From the NCBI GenBank assembly GCA_027309085.1, contig DAIDDL010000023.1:1-64000 (forward strand): 64,000 nt of DNA, read 5' to 3'. The first letter of the stretch is position 1. Each line of letters opens with the position of its first letter. Positions 52,726 to 60,672 of this stretch are shown here, piece after piece. The notes beneath the pieces were generated by a model. The model searched no databases, had not been told where the DNA came from, and was given only the letters and a program-made list of their open reading frames with translations. This stretch comes from Sulfobacillus sp. Lineage in GTDB: Bacteria > Bacillota > Sulfobacillia > Sulfobacillales > Sulfobacillaceae. The position numbers were made by a program, and so were the translations under genes.

Positions 52726-53730
52726 ATGACAGGGGAGGCGGACCATCTGAGGAAATACGCAGCAATATTGGCGCTGAGCATAGGGTTGGGGGCTCTATTC
52801 GCCCAGGTCTCCCATGCGCCGTCCCCGGCCTTGGCCATAACCGGGGGGGTGGCGCTGGCGATTTTGACAGCGGGCCTGGGGTGGCTGCTAAAGCGGCCCG
52901 TGGCGGCCGGGGGAATCATGATCCTCGTGAGCGCGCCGATGTGGCTGCAGCGTATCCCTCTGGCGGGCCGCATAGGGTTGCCGGGAATGCTGCTCACTCT
53001 GGCTGCAGCCACTGGGCTGTGGTCTTCTAGGGCACGCGCCGGCGAACTGACGCCGGCCGATGGATTTTTTGGATTCGGCGTCTTGGTATGGACCTCTCTC
53101 ATCTTGTCGCTCAGCCTGCTGATGGGACCTCCTGTTTTTTTGGCCGCCAATCTTCCCTTGCTGCTGGCTGCCTACCTGCTGACCCCGCCGACGGAACTCT
53201 TCATTGTGATAATGATCTTAGTCCGCCACCGCATGTTCCGTCCATTTCTCAAGGCCAACTATTGCCAGCAGCGCGCCTGGCCGCGTTTCGCCGCTGTGGG
53301 TGCAGGGGTGGGACTGCTGATGTCGACCGCCGTCGGCCTGTTGGTCGCACTGGAATCGAAAGTCGGGCACATTGCCATCCGCTCCAACAATCCCTTTGTC
53401 TACGCGCCCAGTCTGAATGTCCACCCTGGGGTCCTCGTGCTGATGGCAGTCGCTGTGGTGATTATGGCGCCCATTGCCGAAGAAGCCCTGTTCCGCGGGA
53501 TTCTCTTTGGGTCTCTGCGCCCCGTCTGGAGTTTCGGCTGGGCGAATATCGTGGCTGCTGTGGTGTTTGGCGCGGCGCATATGGATGCCACTCTCTTCAT
53601 TCCCCTGGCGATAGCCGGGATGATATTGAATGGGGTTTATGCGAAAACGCGCTCGTTGATTCCATCAACCATCGCGCATGCCTCGCTCAATGCCCTGGCG
53701 GTGCTGACGGCCGTCTTCGCTGTGCGCTGA
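52726..53730 (+). CDS. CPBP family intramembrane metalloprotease
   Basis: A 334-residue polytopic membrane protein with the CPBP (Abi) glutamate protease motifs in its last third: EEALFRGILFGSL (EExxxR), FGAAHMDAT and STIAHASLNAL. Eight or so TM helices are visible. Role may be membrane-protein or prenyl-CAAX-like processing. The start is uncertain. The ATG at 52726 has no ribosome site. A GGGGAGG at 52731-52737 lies 8 bases before an in-frame CTG (52746; LRKYAAILAL). Translation may be leaderless or from that CTG. Confidence 0.82.
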   Translation: MTGEADHLRKYAAILALSIGLGALFAQVSHAPSPALAITGGVALAILTAGLGWLLKRPVAAGGIMILVSAPMWLQRIPLAGRIGLPGMLLTLAAATGLWSSRARAGELTPADGFFGFGVLVWTSLILSLSLLMGPPVFLAANLPLLLAAYLLTPPTELFIVIMILVRHRMFRPFLKANYCQQRAWPRFAAVGAGVGLLMSTAVGLLVALESKVGHIAIRSNNPFVYAPSLNVHPGVLVLMAVAVVIMAPIAEEALFRGILFGSLRPVWSFGWANIVAAVVFGAAHMDATLFIPLAIAGMILNGVYAKTRSLIPSTIAHASLNALAVLTAVFAVR

Positions 53731-53772
53731 TCCCCAAAAAAGTTCTGGTTATTTCCAGACAATAGTTGTGAC

Positions 53773-53800
53773 TTGTTGAAATTTGATGTGGTAAAATAAT
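53773..53800 (+). promoter_or_regulatory. Putative promoter of the acyl-CoA dehydrogenase-SCP2-thiolase unit
   Basis: TTGTTG (53773-53778), 16 bases, then AATAAT (53795-53800), 37 bases before the start at 53837. The region is AT-rich compared with its surroundings. Confidence 0.42.
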
Positions 53801-53836
53801 TCTGGTTGCAATTAGTGCGAGAGAGGGGAACGCACC

Positions 53837-54976
53837 ATGAACTTTGAATTAACACCAGATCAGCGGGAGCTGCAGGATTGGGCTCACACCTTTGCTGAAA
53901 AAGAAATTCGGCCTGTGGCGGCTTTATATGATGAGAAAGAGGAAATGCCATGGGAAGTTCTTCAAAAGGCGGCCAAGGTGGGACTGCTGTCCTACACGAT
54001 CCCTGAGGCTTACGGCGGCAATGGAGTGCCGGACTTGGTGTCTAGCCTCGTCGTCGGTGAGGAGCTGTTTTGGGGATGCGCAGGCATCGCCACAGCCATT
54101 GGAGGTATCGGCCTTGCATCGATTCCCATTGTAGAAATGGGATCGGAAGAGCAGAAGAAGCAGTGGCTGCCCTTATTTTGTGACCCCGAAAAGGTGCGGA
54201 TGGGCGCCATGTGCCTCACCGAGCCGGGAGCCGGCTCCGATGTCGTGAACATGACAACCAAGGCGATCAAGCAGGGCGCCGAATATATTATCAACGGAAC
54301 CAAAACGTTTATCACCAATGGCGGTATCGCTGATGTGTACGTGGTGTTTGCGAAAACCAATCCGGAAGCGGGTTATGCGGGAGTGTCCGCCTTTATTTTG
54401 GATGGCAAGACCCCGGGCATTTCGTCCGGAAAAAAGTTTAAGAAATTAGGTTTGCGGGCGAGCCACACAGCTGAGGTGCACTTCGATGATGTGCATGTCC
54501 CGGCGGAAAATCTTCTGGGACAGGAAAATATGGCGTTTTTGGGCGCGATGAAAATGCTGGAGCACTCGCGTCCGACAGTCGCTATTGCGGGTGTCGGGGT
54601 AGCCCGGGCGGCTTATGAATATGCCCTGGGATACTCTAAAGAGCGTGTGCAGTTTGGCAAGCCGATCTATCATAATCAGGGGATCTCTTTTACCCTCGCA
54701 GACATGCTGACGAAAATTGACGCGGGCCGGCTTCTGGCATACCGCGCTGCCTGGCTGGCTGACCAAGGCCGCTCGTGCAGTCTCGAAGGGTCCATGGCGA
54801 AGGCTTATTGTGGCGATATGGCCATGGACGTAGCGACCAACGCGGTGCAAATTCTCGGAGGATACGGCTACATGCGGGACTATCCTGTGGAAAAATGGCT
54901 GCGGGACGCCAAAATCATGTCGATTTACGAGGGGACCACACAAATCCAGAAACGAGTCATGACCCGGCTGATGTAA
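53837..54976 (+). CDS. Acyl-CoA dehydrogenase
   Basis: A 379-residue FAD acyl-CoA dehydrogenase. CLTEPGAGSD and TKTFITNGGIADVYVVFAKT are the family signatures, and the catalytic Glu is in SIYEGTTQIQKRV near the C-terminus. It is followed by SCP2 and thiolase genes, so it probably serves beta-oxidation of a fatty acid. It differs clearly from the 15790 paralogue, so chain-length preference may differ. The start has AGAGAGGGG upstream. Confidence 0.93.
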   Translation: MNFELTPDQRELQDWAHTFAEKEIRPVAALYDEKEEMPWEVLQKAAKVGLLSYTIPEAYGGNGVPDLVSSLVVGEELFWGCAGIATAIGGIGLASIPIVEMGSEEQKKQWLPLFCDPEKVRMGAMCLTEPGAGSDVVNMTTKAIKQGAEYIINGTKTFITNGGIADVYVVFAKTNPEAGYAGVSAFILDGKTPGISSGKKFKKLGLRASHTAEVHFDDVHVPAENLLGQENMAFLGAMKMLEHSRPTVAIAGVGVARAAYEYALGYSKERVQFGKPIYHNQGISFTLADMLTKIDAGRLLAYRAAWLADQGRSCSLEGSMAKAYCGDMAMDVATNAVQILGGYGYMRDYPVEKWLRDAKIMSIYEGTTQIQKRVMTRLM

Positions 54977-55018
54977 CGGATTCCCGGACGCTTCACATAA
55001 GAGACAGGAGGATGAATA

Positions 55019-55342
55019 ATGACGACGGCAGAAGTATTTGATGAATTGAAGACGCGTTTGAGCCAAAAAGACGCAACACAGCTGGCAGGGTCACAAGGAA
55101 TATACCAGTTTGTCCTTACCGGGGACGATGCGGGCGAGTATTTTGTAACAGTCGGCGCAGATGCTCCCCAAGTCGAGGCGGGAAAGTCCTCCAACGCGGG
55201 CGTCACCATCACGATGAGCGCCGGCGACTTCAAAGATCTGGCGTCGGGAAAGCTCAATCCGATGACAGCCTTTATGGGAGGAAAGCTTTCGGTGGGCGGC
55301 GACATGAGCATGGCCCTCAAGCTGCAGACGCTGATTAGCTGA
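55019..55342 (+). CDS. SCP2 sterol-binding-like lipid carrier
   Basis: A 107-residue SCP2-fold protein (VFDELKTRLSQKD, then GVTITMSAGDFKDLASGKLN and MTAFMGGKLSVGGDMSMALKL). Such proteins bind fatty acids, acyl-CoAs or sterols and may carry substrates between enzymes. Its place between an acyl-CoA dehydrogenase and a thiolase supports an acyl-CoA carrier role. The start has GACAGGAGG upstream. Confidence 0.88.
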   Translation: MTTAEVFDELKTRLSQKDATQLAGSQGIYQFVLTGDDAGEYFVTVGADAPQVEAGKSSNAGVTITMSAGDFKDLASGKLNPMTAFMGGKLSVGGDMSMALKLQTLIS

Positions 55343-55371
55343 GCAGGCGAGACTGGAAAGGGGGGGATTTG

Positions 55372-56514
55372 ATGGCCGAAGCGTATATTGTGGATGGTGT
55401 GCGAACGCCTTTTGGCAAGCGCAAAGGGATTTTGAAAGATGTCCGTCCAGATGACTTGGCGGCTGTGACACTGAAGCAGTTGGTAGACCGCACCCATGTG
55501 GACCCTCATGATGTTGAGGATGTCCGTCTTGGCTGCGTGACCCAGGTTGGAGAGCAAGGATACAATATCGGGCGCCTGGCCCCGCTCATCGCGGGATTTC
55601 CCGTTGAGGTGCCGGGCACGACGGTAAACCGGATGTGCGCGTCCAGCCTCGAGACGGTCAACCAGGCGGCCCAGGCGATTAAGGCGGACATGCATGACGT
55701 GGTGATAGCGGCGGGGGTGGAATCTATGACCCGCGTGCCCATGGGCAGCGACGGGTCGAGCTTCAGCGACCAGCTGCTGGCGCAATACAATATTGTGCCG
55801 CAAGGAATTTCGGCTGAGATGATTGCGGCAAAATGGCATTTGACCCGTGAAGAACTCGACCGCTATTCTTATGAGAGCCATATGCGGGCCGTGGCGGCTC
55901 AAAATGCGCACTTCTTTGACAAAGAGACGTTTGCTGTCGAAGTGCGGGGTGAAGATGGCCAGATGCACGAGGTGCGGCAGGATGAAGGGCCGCGGGCCGA
56001 CACCACAATGGAGAAAATGGCCAGCTTGCGGCTGCCTTTTAAACCCGACGGAGTGGTAACGGCGGGCAGTTCCAGCCAGATCAGCGATGGGGCGAGCGCA
56101 CTGCTCATGGCCTCGGAACAGGCGGTGCGGCAGCACGGATTTACACCCCGGGCGCGAATTGTCGCAATGGCCGTGGTGGGAGTCGACCCCGTGATCATGC
56201 TGACCGGACCGATTCCTGCCACCCGCAAGGTTCTTGACAAGGCGGGACTGCGGTTTGACGACATCGATGTCTTTGAGGTGAATGAGGCCTTCGCGTCGGT
56301 GGTGCTGGCATGGGGTCAGGAATACCACCCCGACTGGAACAAGGTCAATGTTAATGGAGGCGCTATCGCTCTGGGCCATCCTCTGGGAGCGTCCGGCGGG
56401 CGCTTGGTGTTAACGGCTTTGAACCAGCTGGAGGCTACTCAAGGCCGGTATGGGCTGATTACCATGTGCATTGGCTGGGGAATGGCGGTCGCGACGATTA
56501 TCGAGCGCGTGTAG
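55372..56514 (+). CDS. Acetyl-CoA acyltransferase (thiolase)
   Basis: Splits 3-oxoacyl-CoA with CoA, or condenses two acetyl-CoA. The 380-residue thiolase has the nucleophile Cys89 ([10 protein letters not shown]), His336 ([11 protein letters not shown]) and the acid/base Cys366 (MCIGWGM). The CxSG motif of classic thiolases reads CASS here. The ATG at 55372 has seven Gs 5 bases upstream; TTG at 55369 is the alternative. It is the last gene of the beta-oxidation unit and ends before an 18-bp hairpin. Confidence 0.92.
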   Translation: MAEAYIVDGVRTPFGKRKGILKDVRPDDLAAVTLKQLVDRTHVDPHDVEDVRLGCVTQVGEQGYNIGRLAPLIAGFPVEVPGTTVNRMCASSLETVNQAAQAIKADMHDVVIAAGVESMTRVPMGSDGSSFSDQLLAQYNIVPQGISAEMIAAKWHLTREELDRYSYESHMRAVAAQNAHFFDKETFAVEVRGEDGQMHEVRQDEGPRADTTMEKMASLRLPFKPDGVVTAGSSSQISDGASALLMASEQAVRQHGFTPRARIVAMAVVGVDPVIMLTGPIPATRKVLDKAGLRFDDIDVFEVNEAFASVVLAWGQEYHPDWNKVNVNGGAIALGHPLGASGGRLVLTALNQLEATQGRYGLITMCIGWGMAVATIIERV

Positions 56515-56538
56515 GGCCCCAGCGGGACTCTGGCATGG

Positions 56539-56585
56539 AACGAAAGCCCCTCATGCGGCAGACGGCGGCATGAGGGGCTTTCGTT
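56539..56585. terminator. Bidirectional terminator between thiolase and beta-propeller genes
   Basis: AACGAAAGCCCCTCATGC (56539-56556) pairs perfectly over 18 bases with 56568-56585, loop of 11. The arms end in CTTTCGTT on the plus side and in A-rich sequence on the other, so it can serve both convergent genes. Confidence 0.8.
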
Positions 56586-56602
56586 TGCGGCACATCAGAA
56601 CA

Positions 56603-58099
56603 TCAGTGGCCGCTCGGCCCTGGCTGCTTGGGGGGAGAGACCACAAAAATTGACCAGCCATTATTGTATCCTGCCAGAATCTGATGGTTGCCAATGGCCT
56701 CCAACGGGTAAGGCGCAGAGGGGGTGGACTGGGATTCAGGAGGAGGAGTGATAAGCTGCCATAGTGAGGTCTGCTTGACCCAGCGGTAAATAGAGCCCGT
56801 GGGGGAACCGTAAAGCAAATCCCCATTGGGGGCCGAGGCCAGCTGACCGATGCCGACCTGCTGACCAGTGGTTGGCACCGCAATAGCCGTCCACTTTTGA
56901 GTATGGGGAGAATAGCGCACCAGCACAGGATTGGTCAGGTTGACTAGGGCGGAGATCCCGCCGGCCGGTGACATGACCATGCTTGAGGGAGCTGCTCCCA
57001 AAGCAGGGAAGTGGGGCAGCTCTTGCCAGCTCTGGCCGCCATTGACCGTCTCGAGCACGGGCCCGATTCCCGTTCCGGAAATTGGCACCAGGGCCACTGC
57101 AATTTGCTGGGCGTTGCTAGGATTAATTGCGAAATCCTCGGCTTGCCACCGGTTGGTGTTGAGCGTCATCATAGACGTCCACGACACTCCATTGGCACTG
57201 GTTTCCAGAGTGCCATTGACAATAGCCCAATATTGATGGCCCATAGCCACGACATTGGAAAAAGTGGTCGGCCCCAGACCCCAAGGCACCCAGCTGATGC
57301 CGCCATTGTGGCTGACATAGCCGGAGCTTAGCCCGGAGGGGTTTTCTTCCGCCAGCAGCACAGAACGGGGGCTGGCAGGCAGAGCCGATACCGTGTCAAT
57401 GACATTGCCCGCCGCATTGCCCGGAGACTCTGTCCAGTAGGCCTTGCTCTGGCCATGGAGCACGGCCCACGTGTTGTTGTGGGTCAGGTAAATGAGAGAA
57501 CCGGCGGCCGCAAATGATGAGATAGGCGTGGGCAGGCCGGAAACCCACGTCCCTTGCAGGGGCTGAGCCTGGGGGTGGGGAGTGATGACATCGCCGCCCG
57601 TGGTGACATCCCCCACAAAATCATACACGGGGACCCCCTGATTGAAGAGAGTGCCCCCCACAACATCACGCCGGTTGTCCAGTTTCAGGACCAGCGAAGT
57701 GGCTGTAATCTGCCCCACGGTGAATTTTCCCGCCAACGTCAGAGCATGCCCCGTGGGCACGGCCATGGGGTAACTGGCGTACACGGGCGACATGCCGATG
57801 ACCTGAACCTGCTGGTTGCTCAATTGGGAGAGAATATTCTTGACAGAGGCAGACAGTGCCGGGGCGGTCAGGGTTTTCTGACCGGTCGAGGTGTGGCTCT
57901 GCCCTGCCGGATGGATTTGCGGCGCAATGAGCAACGCTGCAACAGATGCCGCAGCTGCGCTCAAGAAAATCTGACGGCTCCGAGCTTTTCTCCGGATCGC
58001 TTTTTTCGGGTGCCAGTCTGGTTTAAAGTATAAGCCCATCCCGTCCGCCATAGCCCGGTCCATGCGCTCCCCCACTGTGTCATGACGGTCTTCGCTCAT
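56603..58099 (-). CDS. Membrane-anchored beta-propeller protein, putative anti-sigma factor
   Basis: A 498-residue single-pass protein. It has a short, charged cytoplasmic tail (1-43; DRHDTVGERMDRAMADGMGL), one TM helix (about 44-60, FLSAAAASVAALLIAP) and a large outside region with BNR/Ycf48-like repeats (SHNGGISWVPWG, SANGVSWTSM, TVNGGQSWQELPHF), likely a beta-propeller. Its start overlaps the stop of the ECF sigma gene (ATGA). Small cytoplasmic tails after an ECF gene usually hold the sigma-binding part, so an anti-sigma role is inferred; the tail has no clear ZAS motif. The propeller may sense an extracellular ligand or wall state. Confidence 0.72.
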   Translation of the reverse strand: MSEDRHDTVGERMDRAMADGMGLYFKPDWHPKKAIRRKARSRQIFLSAAAASVAALLIAPQIHPAGQSHTSTGQKTLTAPALSASVKNILSQLSNQQVQVIGMSPVYASYPMAVPTGHALTLAGKFTVGQITATSLVLKLDNRRDVVGGTLFNQGVPVYDFVGDVTTGGDVITPHPQAQPLQGTWVSGLPTPISSFAAAGSLIYLTHNNTWAVLHGQSKAYWTESPGNAAGNVIDTVSALPASPRSVLLAEENPSGLSSGYVSHNGGISWVPWGLGPTTFSNVVAMGHQYWAIVNGTLETSANGVSWTSMMTLNTNRWQAEDFAINPSNAQQIAVALVPISGTGIGPVLETVNGGQSWQELPHFPALGAAPSSMVMSPAGGISALVNLTNPVLVRYSPHTQKWTAIAVPTTGQQVGIGQLASAPNGDLLYGSPTGSIYRWVKQTSLWQLITPPPESQSTPSAPYPLEAIGNHQILAGYNNGWSIFVVSPPKQPGPSGH

Positions 58100-58638
58100 A
58101 ACAATCCCTCCTTCCATATGGGTTCTAGCAAAGGACGCAAGTGCTGGCGCGCACGGTACAGGCGTGTCTTTACCACTTGCTCAGTTACTCCTAAAGCAGA
58201 TGCCGTCTCTTTTAACGACCGATCCATGTAATAAAAGAGCAAGATGCATTGCCGTTCCACGACACCCAGTTTCATTACAGCATCCAAGACATTCACATCA
58301 TCCAAGAGAAGGGGAACCTCATCGACAGACGCCTGCGTGACCTCGAGAATATCGGTCGGATCCTCGGGGTGGCGTTTATAATAGCGCATGCGGTCGCGGC
58401 AGAGATTAGTGATGGTGTGAAAGAGCAAAGCGGGACTCAGCGTGTCAGCTCCATTGCGCTCCGTGTGCCGCCATAGCCGCACAAAAGCTTCTTGCGCGGT
58501 ATCCTCGGCGTCATCCTTCACATGCAGCGTGACAAATGCATACCGCAGGGCCCGGTCACCATATTCCTCCATAAATTGAGTAAACCGCCGTTCTTCCTGT
58601 GCGTCCGTGAGAGGCCACTCCTTGTTATCGTGTCTCAT
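58096..58638 (-). CDS. ECF-type RNA polymerase sigma factor
   Basis: A 180-residue sigma-70 family protein with only regions 2 and 4. Region 2 reads YGDRALRYAFVTLHVKDDAEDTAQEAFVRLW; region 4 reads GVVERQCILLFYYMDRSLKE, then GVTEQVVKTRLYRARQHL. The gene starts at an ATG with no ribosome site, 7 bases after an ECF-like promoter (TGTAAC-N17-CGTT), suggesting an autoregulated, nearly leaderless message. It is translationally coupled to the membrane-anchored beta-propeller protein. Confidence 0.9.
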   Translation of the reverse strand: MRHDNKEWPLTDAQEERRFTQFMEEYGDRALRYAFVTLHVKDDAEDTAQEAFVRLWRHTERNGADTLSPALLFHTITNLCRDRMRYYKRHPEDPTDILEVTQASVDEVPLLLDDVNVLDAVMKLGVVERQCILLFYYMDRSLKETASALGVTEQVVKTRLYRARQHLRPLLEPIWKEGLL

Positions 58639-58645
58639 TCAGCAT

Positions 58646-58672
58646 AACGCTAAAACCCCGGTCAAGGTTACA
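58646..58672 (-). promoter_or_regulatory. ECF-type promoter before the sigma gene
   Basis: On the minus strand TGTAAC (58672-58667), 17 bases, then CGTT (58649-58646) match the AAC...CGT pattern of ECF promoters (for example SigW TGAAAC-N16-CGTA). The ATG at 58638 is only 7 bases after CGTT, so transcription would begin at or next to the start codon. Autoregulation is inferred. Confidence 0.5.
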
Positions 58673-58715
58673 ATGACCAGCGAAATCTCAAATTTCTTGG
58701 CGCCAGGTTCTATGT

Positions 58716-58758
58716 ATGACAACACGCGGCCGGGACATGCCTAGCCGCGTGTTGTCAT
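58716..58758. terminator. 15-bp perfect hairpin between the 3D-domain gene and the sigma gene
   Basis: ATGACAACACGCGGC (58716-58730) and GCCGCGTGTTGTCAT (58744-58758) are exact complements around 13 bases. It is 53 bases after the stop of the 3D-domain gene and 44 bases upstream of the putative ECF promoter. A terminator for the former is likely, although no U-tract follows. Confidence 0.5.
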
Positions 58759-58811
58759 CCGGTCCCAGAAAACCTGTCTGGGCACTGTGGTCCCGCTTGT
58801 TTTCGAGAAGA

Positions 58812-59546
58812 CTAATTTCCGAGAATATAGACAGTGACCGGCTGCACACCGAAATTGGACACTGTATGGGAGCCGTCATTCATGAAGATGTCAATGCGGT
58901 TCCCCTGAATAGCTCCGCCCGTGTCCATAGCTTGCCCCAAAAATCCTCCGCTGGGCAATGATGCATCCTGGTAACCCTGGACGTAGACGGTGGACTTCAG
59001 GGGAATGATTCTGGGGTCCACGGCAATCATCCCTGACTGCAGAGGCTGGCCAAACGCGTCGACAGGTCCGTAGGGATAGTTATCTTGAAGGCTGGGCCCG
59101 TAAGCCGTCGCGGTCATGTGATACACAGCCATGACCGGTTTCCCGTCAATGGTCTGGGTACTATAGCTGGCGGCCGGGGAGCCCGCGTTTTCCGATGGCG
59201 AATACGCCGGTGTCAGATTGAATCCCGACAAGATATCCTGCCACGTTGCGGCGTCGGCCACTCCCGTCACCGGAAGACCGCTGGCTTGCTGAAAATCTTT
59301 GACACCCTGTTCGGTTTTTGGGCCGAAGACGCCATCAGCAGGTCCTACGGCGGAGTAGCCCAGGTCTTGAAGGTCCGCCTGCAGGGTCATGACCCAATGC
59401 CCTTGATCTGAATAGGATAGTTGTTGCTGCATGGCCGGATGCAGCGCCGTGAGACTAGATAGTGTGACACTTTGCGCCCAGGACGGGGCCGACAACAGCA
59501 AAGTCCCACTCATGGCAGACAATGCTACCGCTACAGATTTCCACAT
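58812..59546 (-). CDS. Secreted peptidoglycan-binding and 3D-domain protein
   Basis: A 244-residue wall protein. A signal peptide (1-24, ending APSWA-QS) is followed by a PG_binding_1 domain (about 48-110; LQADLQDLGYSAVGPADGVFG) and a 3D domain (about 135-243) with MTATAYG, GMIAVDPRIIPLKSTVYVQG and AMDTGGAIQGNRIDIFM. The three Asp of the 3D family are present (AVDPR, MDTGG, RIDIF). Such proteins are lytic transglycosylases (MltA-like fold) acting in germination, stationary phase or Rpf-like resuscitation. Its mRNA carries a c-di-AMP riboswitch, a common pairing for wall hydrolases. The start has GAGGAGG upstream. Confidence 0.9.
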   Translation of the reverse strand: MWKSVAVALSAMSGTLLLSAPSWAQSVTLSSLTALHPAMQQQLSYSDQGHWVMTLQADLQDLGYSAVGPADGVFGPKTEQGVKDFQQASGLPVTGVADAATWQDILSGFNLTPAYSPSENAGSPAASYSTQTIDGKPVMAVYHMTATAYGPSLQDNYPYGPVDAFGQPLQSGMIAVDPRIIPLKSTVYVQGYQDASLPSGGFLGQAMDTGGAIQGNRIDIFMNDGSHTVSNFGVQPVTVYILGN

Positions 59547-59561
59547 GCATAATCCTCCTCT

Positions 59562-59680
59562 CGATTAACGCCGCCGAAGTTAGTTTACGGGTTCGGGCAC
59601 GAGAGTCCCTGCCTCTGACTCATCAAAGGGTTCACCCTGGCAAATAATCCTCCGGTTCCCGAAGGAATTTGGCGTTTGCT
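59562..59680 (-). promoter_or_regulatory. Cyclic di-AMP riboswitch (ydaO-yuaA leader)
   Basis: Reading the minus strand, the conserved blocks of this riboswitch appear in order: AAACGCC (P1 5' strand), GGGAACC, CCAGGGTGAACCC, TGCCCGAACCCGT, AACTAACTTCG, then GGCGTT (P1 3' strand, pairs with AACGCC). They match the known consensus GGGUGAA...GCCCGAAUCCGUCAGCUAACCUCG...GGCG. The element ends 5 bases before GAGAGGAGG, the ribosome site of the 3D-domain gene. The riboswitch class usually lowers wall-hydrolase expression when c-di-AMP is high. No separate terminator hairpin is seen, so control may be at translation. Confidence 0.85.
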
Positions 59681-60027
59681 GACGACCGTAAGTCTACCGC
59701 CTGCACGGTTTTTCGCGAAATGCACCTAGCCGGGCTTAACCCCGCTCAGAGACACGGGGGAAACAGATCCCTCAAATCCCGGCGATTCCGCCATCTCCCG
59801 GGGTCTAACCCATCTTTTGCAGAAAGTGCAAACATGTGGATCGGGCAATAAACTTGGCGAATGGCGAAAATCCGCATAAAATACAAGGTATAATGGCGTA
59901 ACGAGTGTATTGCGTGAGGAAGGATACTAAAGGATAGTGTTCATTTGTTTCCTAAAAATTACCATACGGGAGATGGCCAGGAATCGGCTCGATACAGATG
60001 AGGCATACTGAACGTGGAGGGAACACA
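59681..60027. other. Long intergenic region between the riboswitch and the 2'-5' RNA ligase-like gene
   Basis: No convincing gene. On the minus strand it would hold the 5' leader and promoter of the 3D-domain mRNA; TTGCAC, 17 bases, TTAGAC near 59828-59800 is a weak candidate. A GC-rich part (59725-59810) has several short dyads (CCCCG...CGGGG, GGCGGAATCGCC). On the plus strand TATAAT (59890-59895) could be the -10 for the next gene. Confidence 0.5.
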
Positions 60028-60579
60028 TTGCTGATCGACGGTAATGCCTTGATAATTCCGGTGGCCTTGCCTGACGAACTGGAAGCACTGCGGCTGCGGA
60101 GCGATCCGTCAGCACGTCAGCTTCCAGCGCATGTAACTGTCCATTTCCCGTTCGCTGACGAGCCAAAATCCCGCATCATCGCCCCCCAGCTCAAAAGACT
60201 GTTGAGCAAAATGGCCCCGTTCCGCATATATTTTGACAGCATAGGCCAATTTGACATGACCGATGAGGTGATCTTTTACCTAAAGATCACGGTGACACCG
60301 GAACTCATTGCCCTGTTTGAGACCATCTGGCACAAATTCCGGAGTTACCCGCCTTACGACGGAAAACATCAAGAGATCATCCCGCATATTACGCTGGCGC
60401 GCTTTCCGCGGCCGGTGGGCGAGGAAGTTCCGGACCATATAGCGCAGGTCGTCTCCCAGCACCGTGATTCACTGCACTGGGACATCTCCGAGGTCGAATG
60501 GGTCAATGTGCAGCCGGGAGTTCCGGGCTGCCGCATTCTCGGAAGCTTTCCGCTGCGCCGGACCGCCCCGAGAGAATGA
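60028..60579 (+). CDS. 2'-5' RNA ligase/cyclic phosphodiesterase superfamily protein
   Basis: A 183-residue 2H phosphoesterase. Both HxT motifs are present: HVT (35-37, LPAHVTVHFPF) and HIT (120-122, IIPHITLARFP). This superfamily includes LigT/ThpR and cyclic-nucleotide phosphodiesterases; which activity applies here is not readable. The TTG start has TGGAGGG 7 bases upstream, better than the ATG at 59998. It precedes the arsenic operon but has its own end; two dyads lie between them. Confidence 0.85.
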   Translation: MLIDGNALIIPVALPDELEALRLRSDPSARQLPAHVTVHFPFADEPKSRIIAPQLKRLLSKMAPFRIYFDSIGQFDMTDEVIFYLKITVTPELIALFETIWHKFRSYPPYDGKHQEIIPHITLARFPRPVGEEVPDHIAQVVSQHRDSLHWDISEVEWVNVQPGVPGCRILGSFPLRRTAPRE

Positions 60580-60605
60580 GTCGGTCAATGGATTAGATAT
60601 TTTCC

Positions 60606-60646
60606 AAGGCGCTTCCCAACGCCTTCATATAATGATATAGTTATAT
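60606..60646 (+). promoter_or_regulatory. Promoter and dyads of the arsenic operon
   Basis: TTCCCA (60613-60618), 17 bases, and extended -10 TGATATAGT (60633-60641). Two dyads overlap it: AAGGCG-N8-CGCCTT (60606-60625) and ATATAA-N8-TTATAT (60627-60646). The second straddles the -10, as an ArsR-type operator would. No arsR gene is in the window, so a distant regulator must be assumed. Confidence 0.5.
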
Positions 60647-60672
60647 ACAAATAGATGTGAGGGGGAACAGAG

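Noticed and set aside
54925-56379. 484-codon open frame on the minus strand
   Set aside because: It is antisense to the thiolase and SCP2 genes, which have clear catalytic motifs. The translation is His/Arg/Pro-rich with no domain.
59724-59765. Second c-di-AMP riboswitch on the plus strand
   Set aside because: Only a 5'-half-like segment is present; GGGTGAA and the 3' conserved blocks are missing.
59669-59851. 60-codon open frame on the plus strand
   Set aside because: It lies in the leader of the riboswitch-controlled gene on the other strand, has no ribosome site and no recognisable product.
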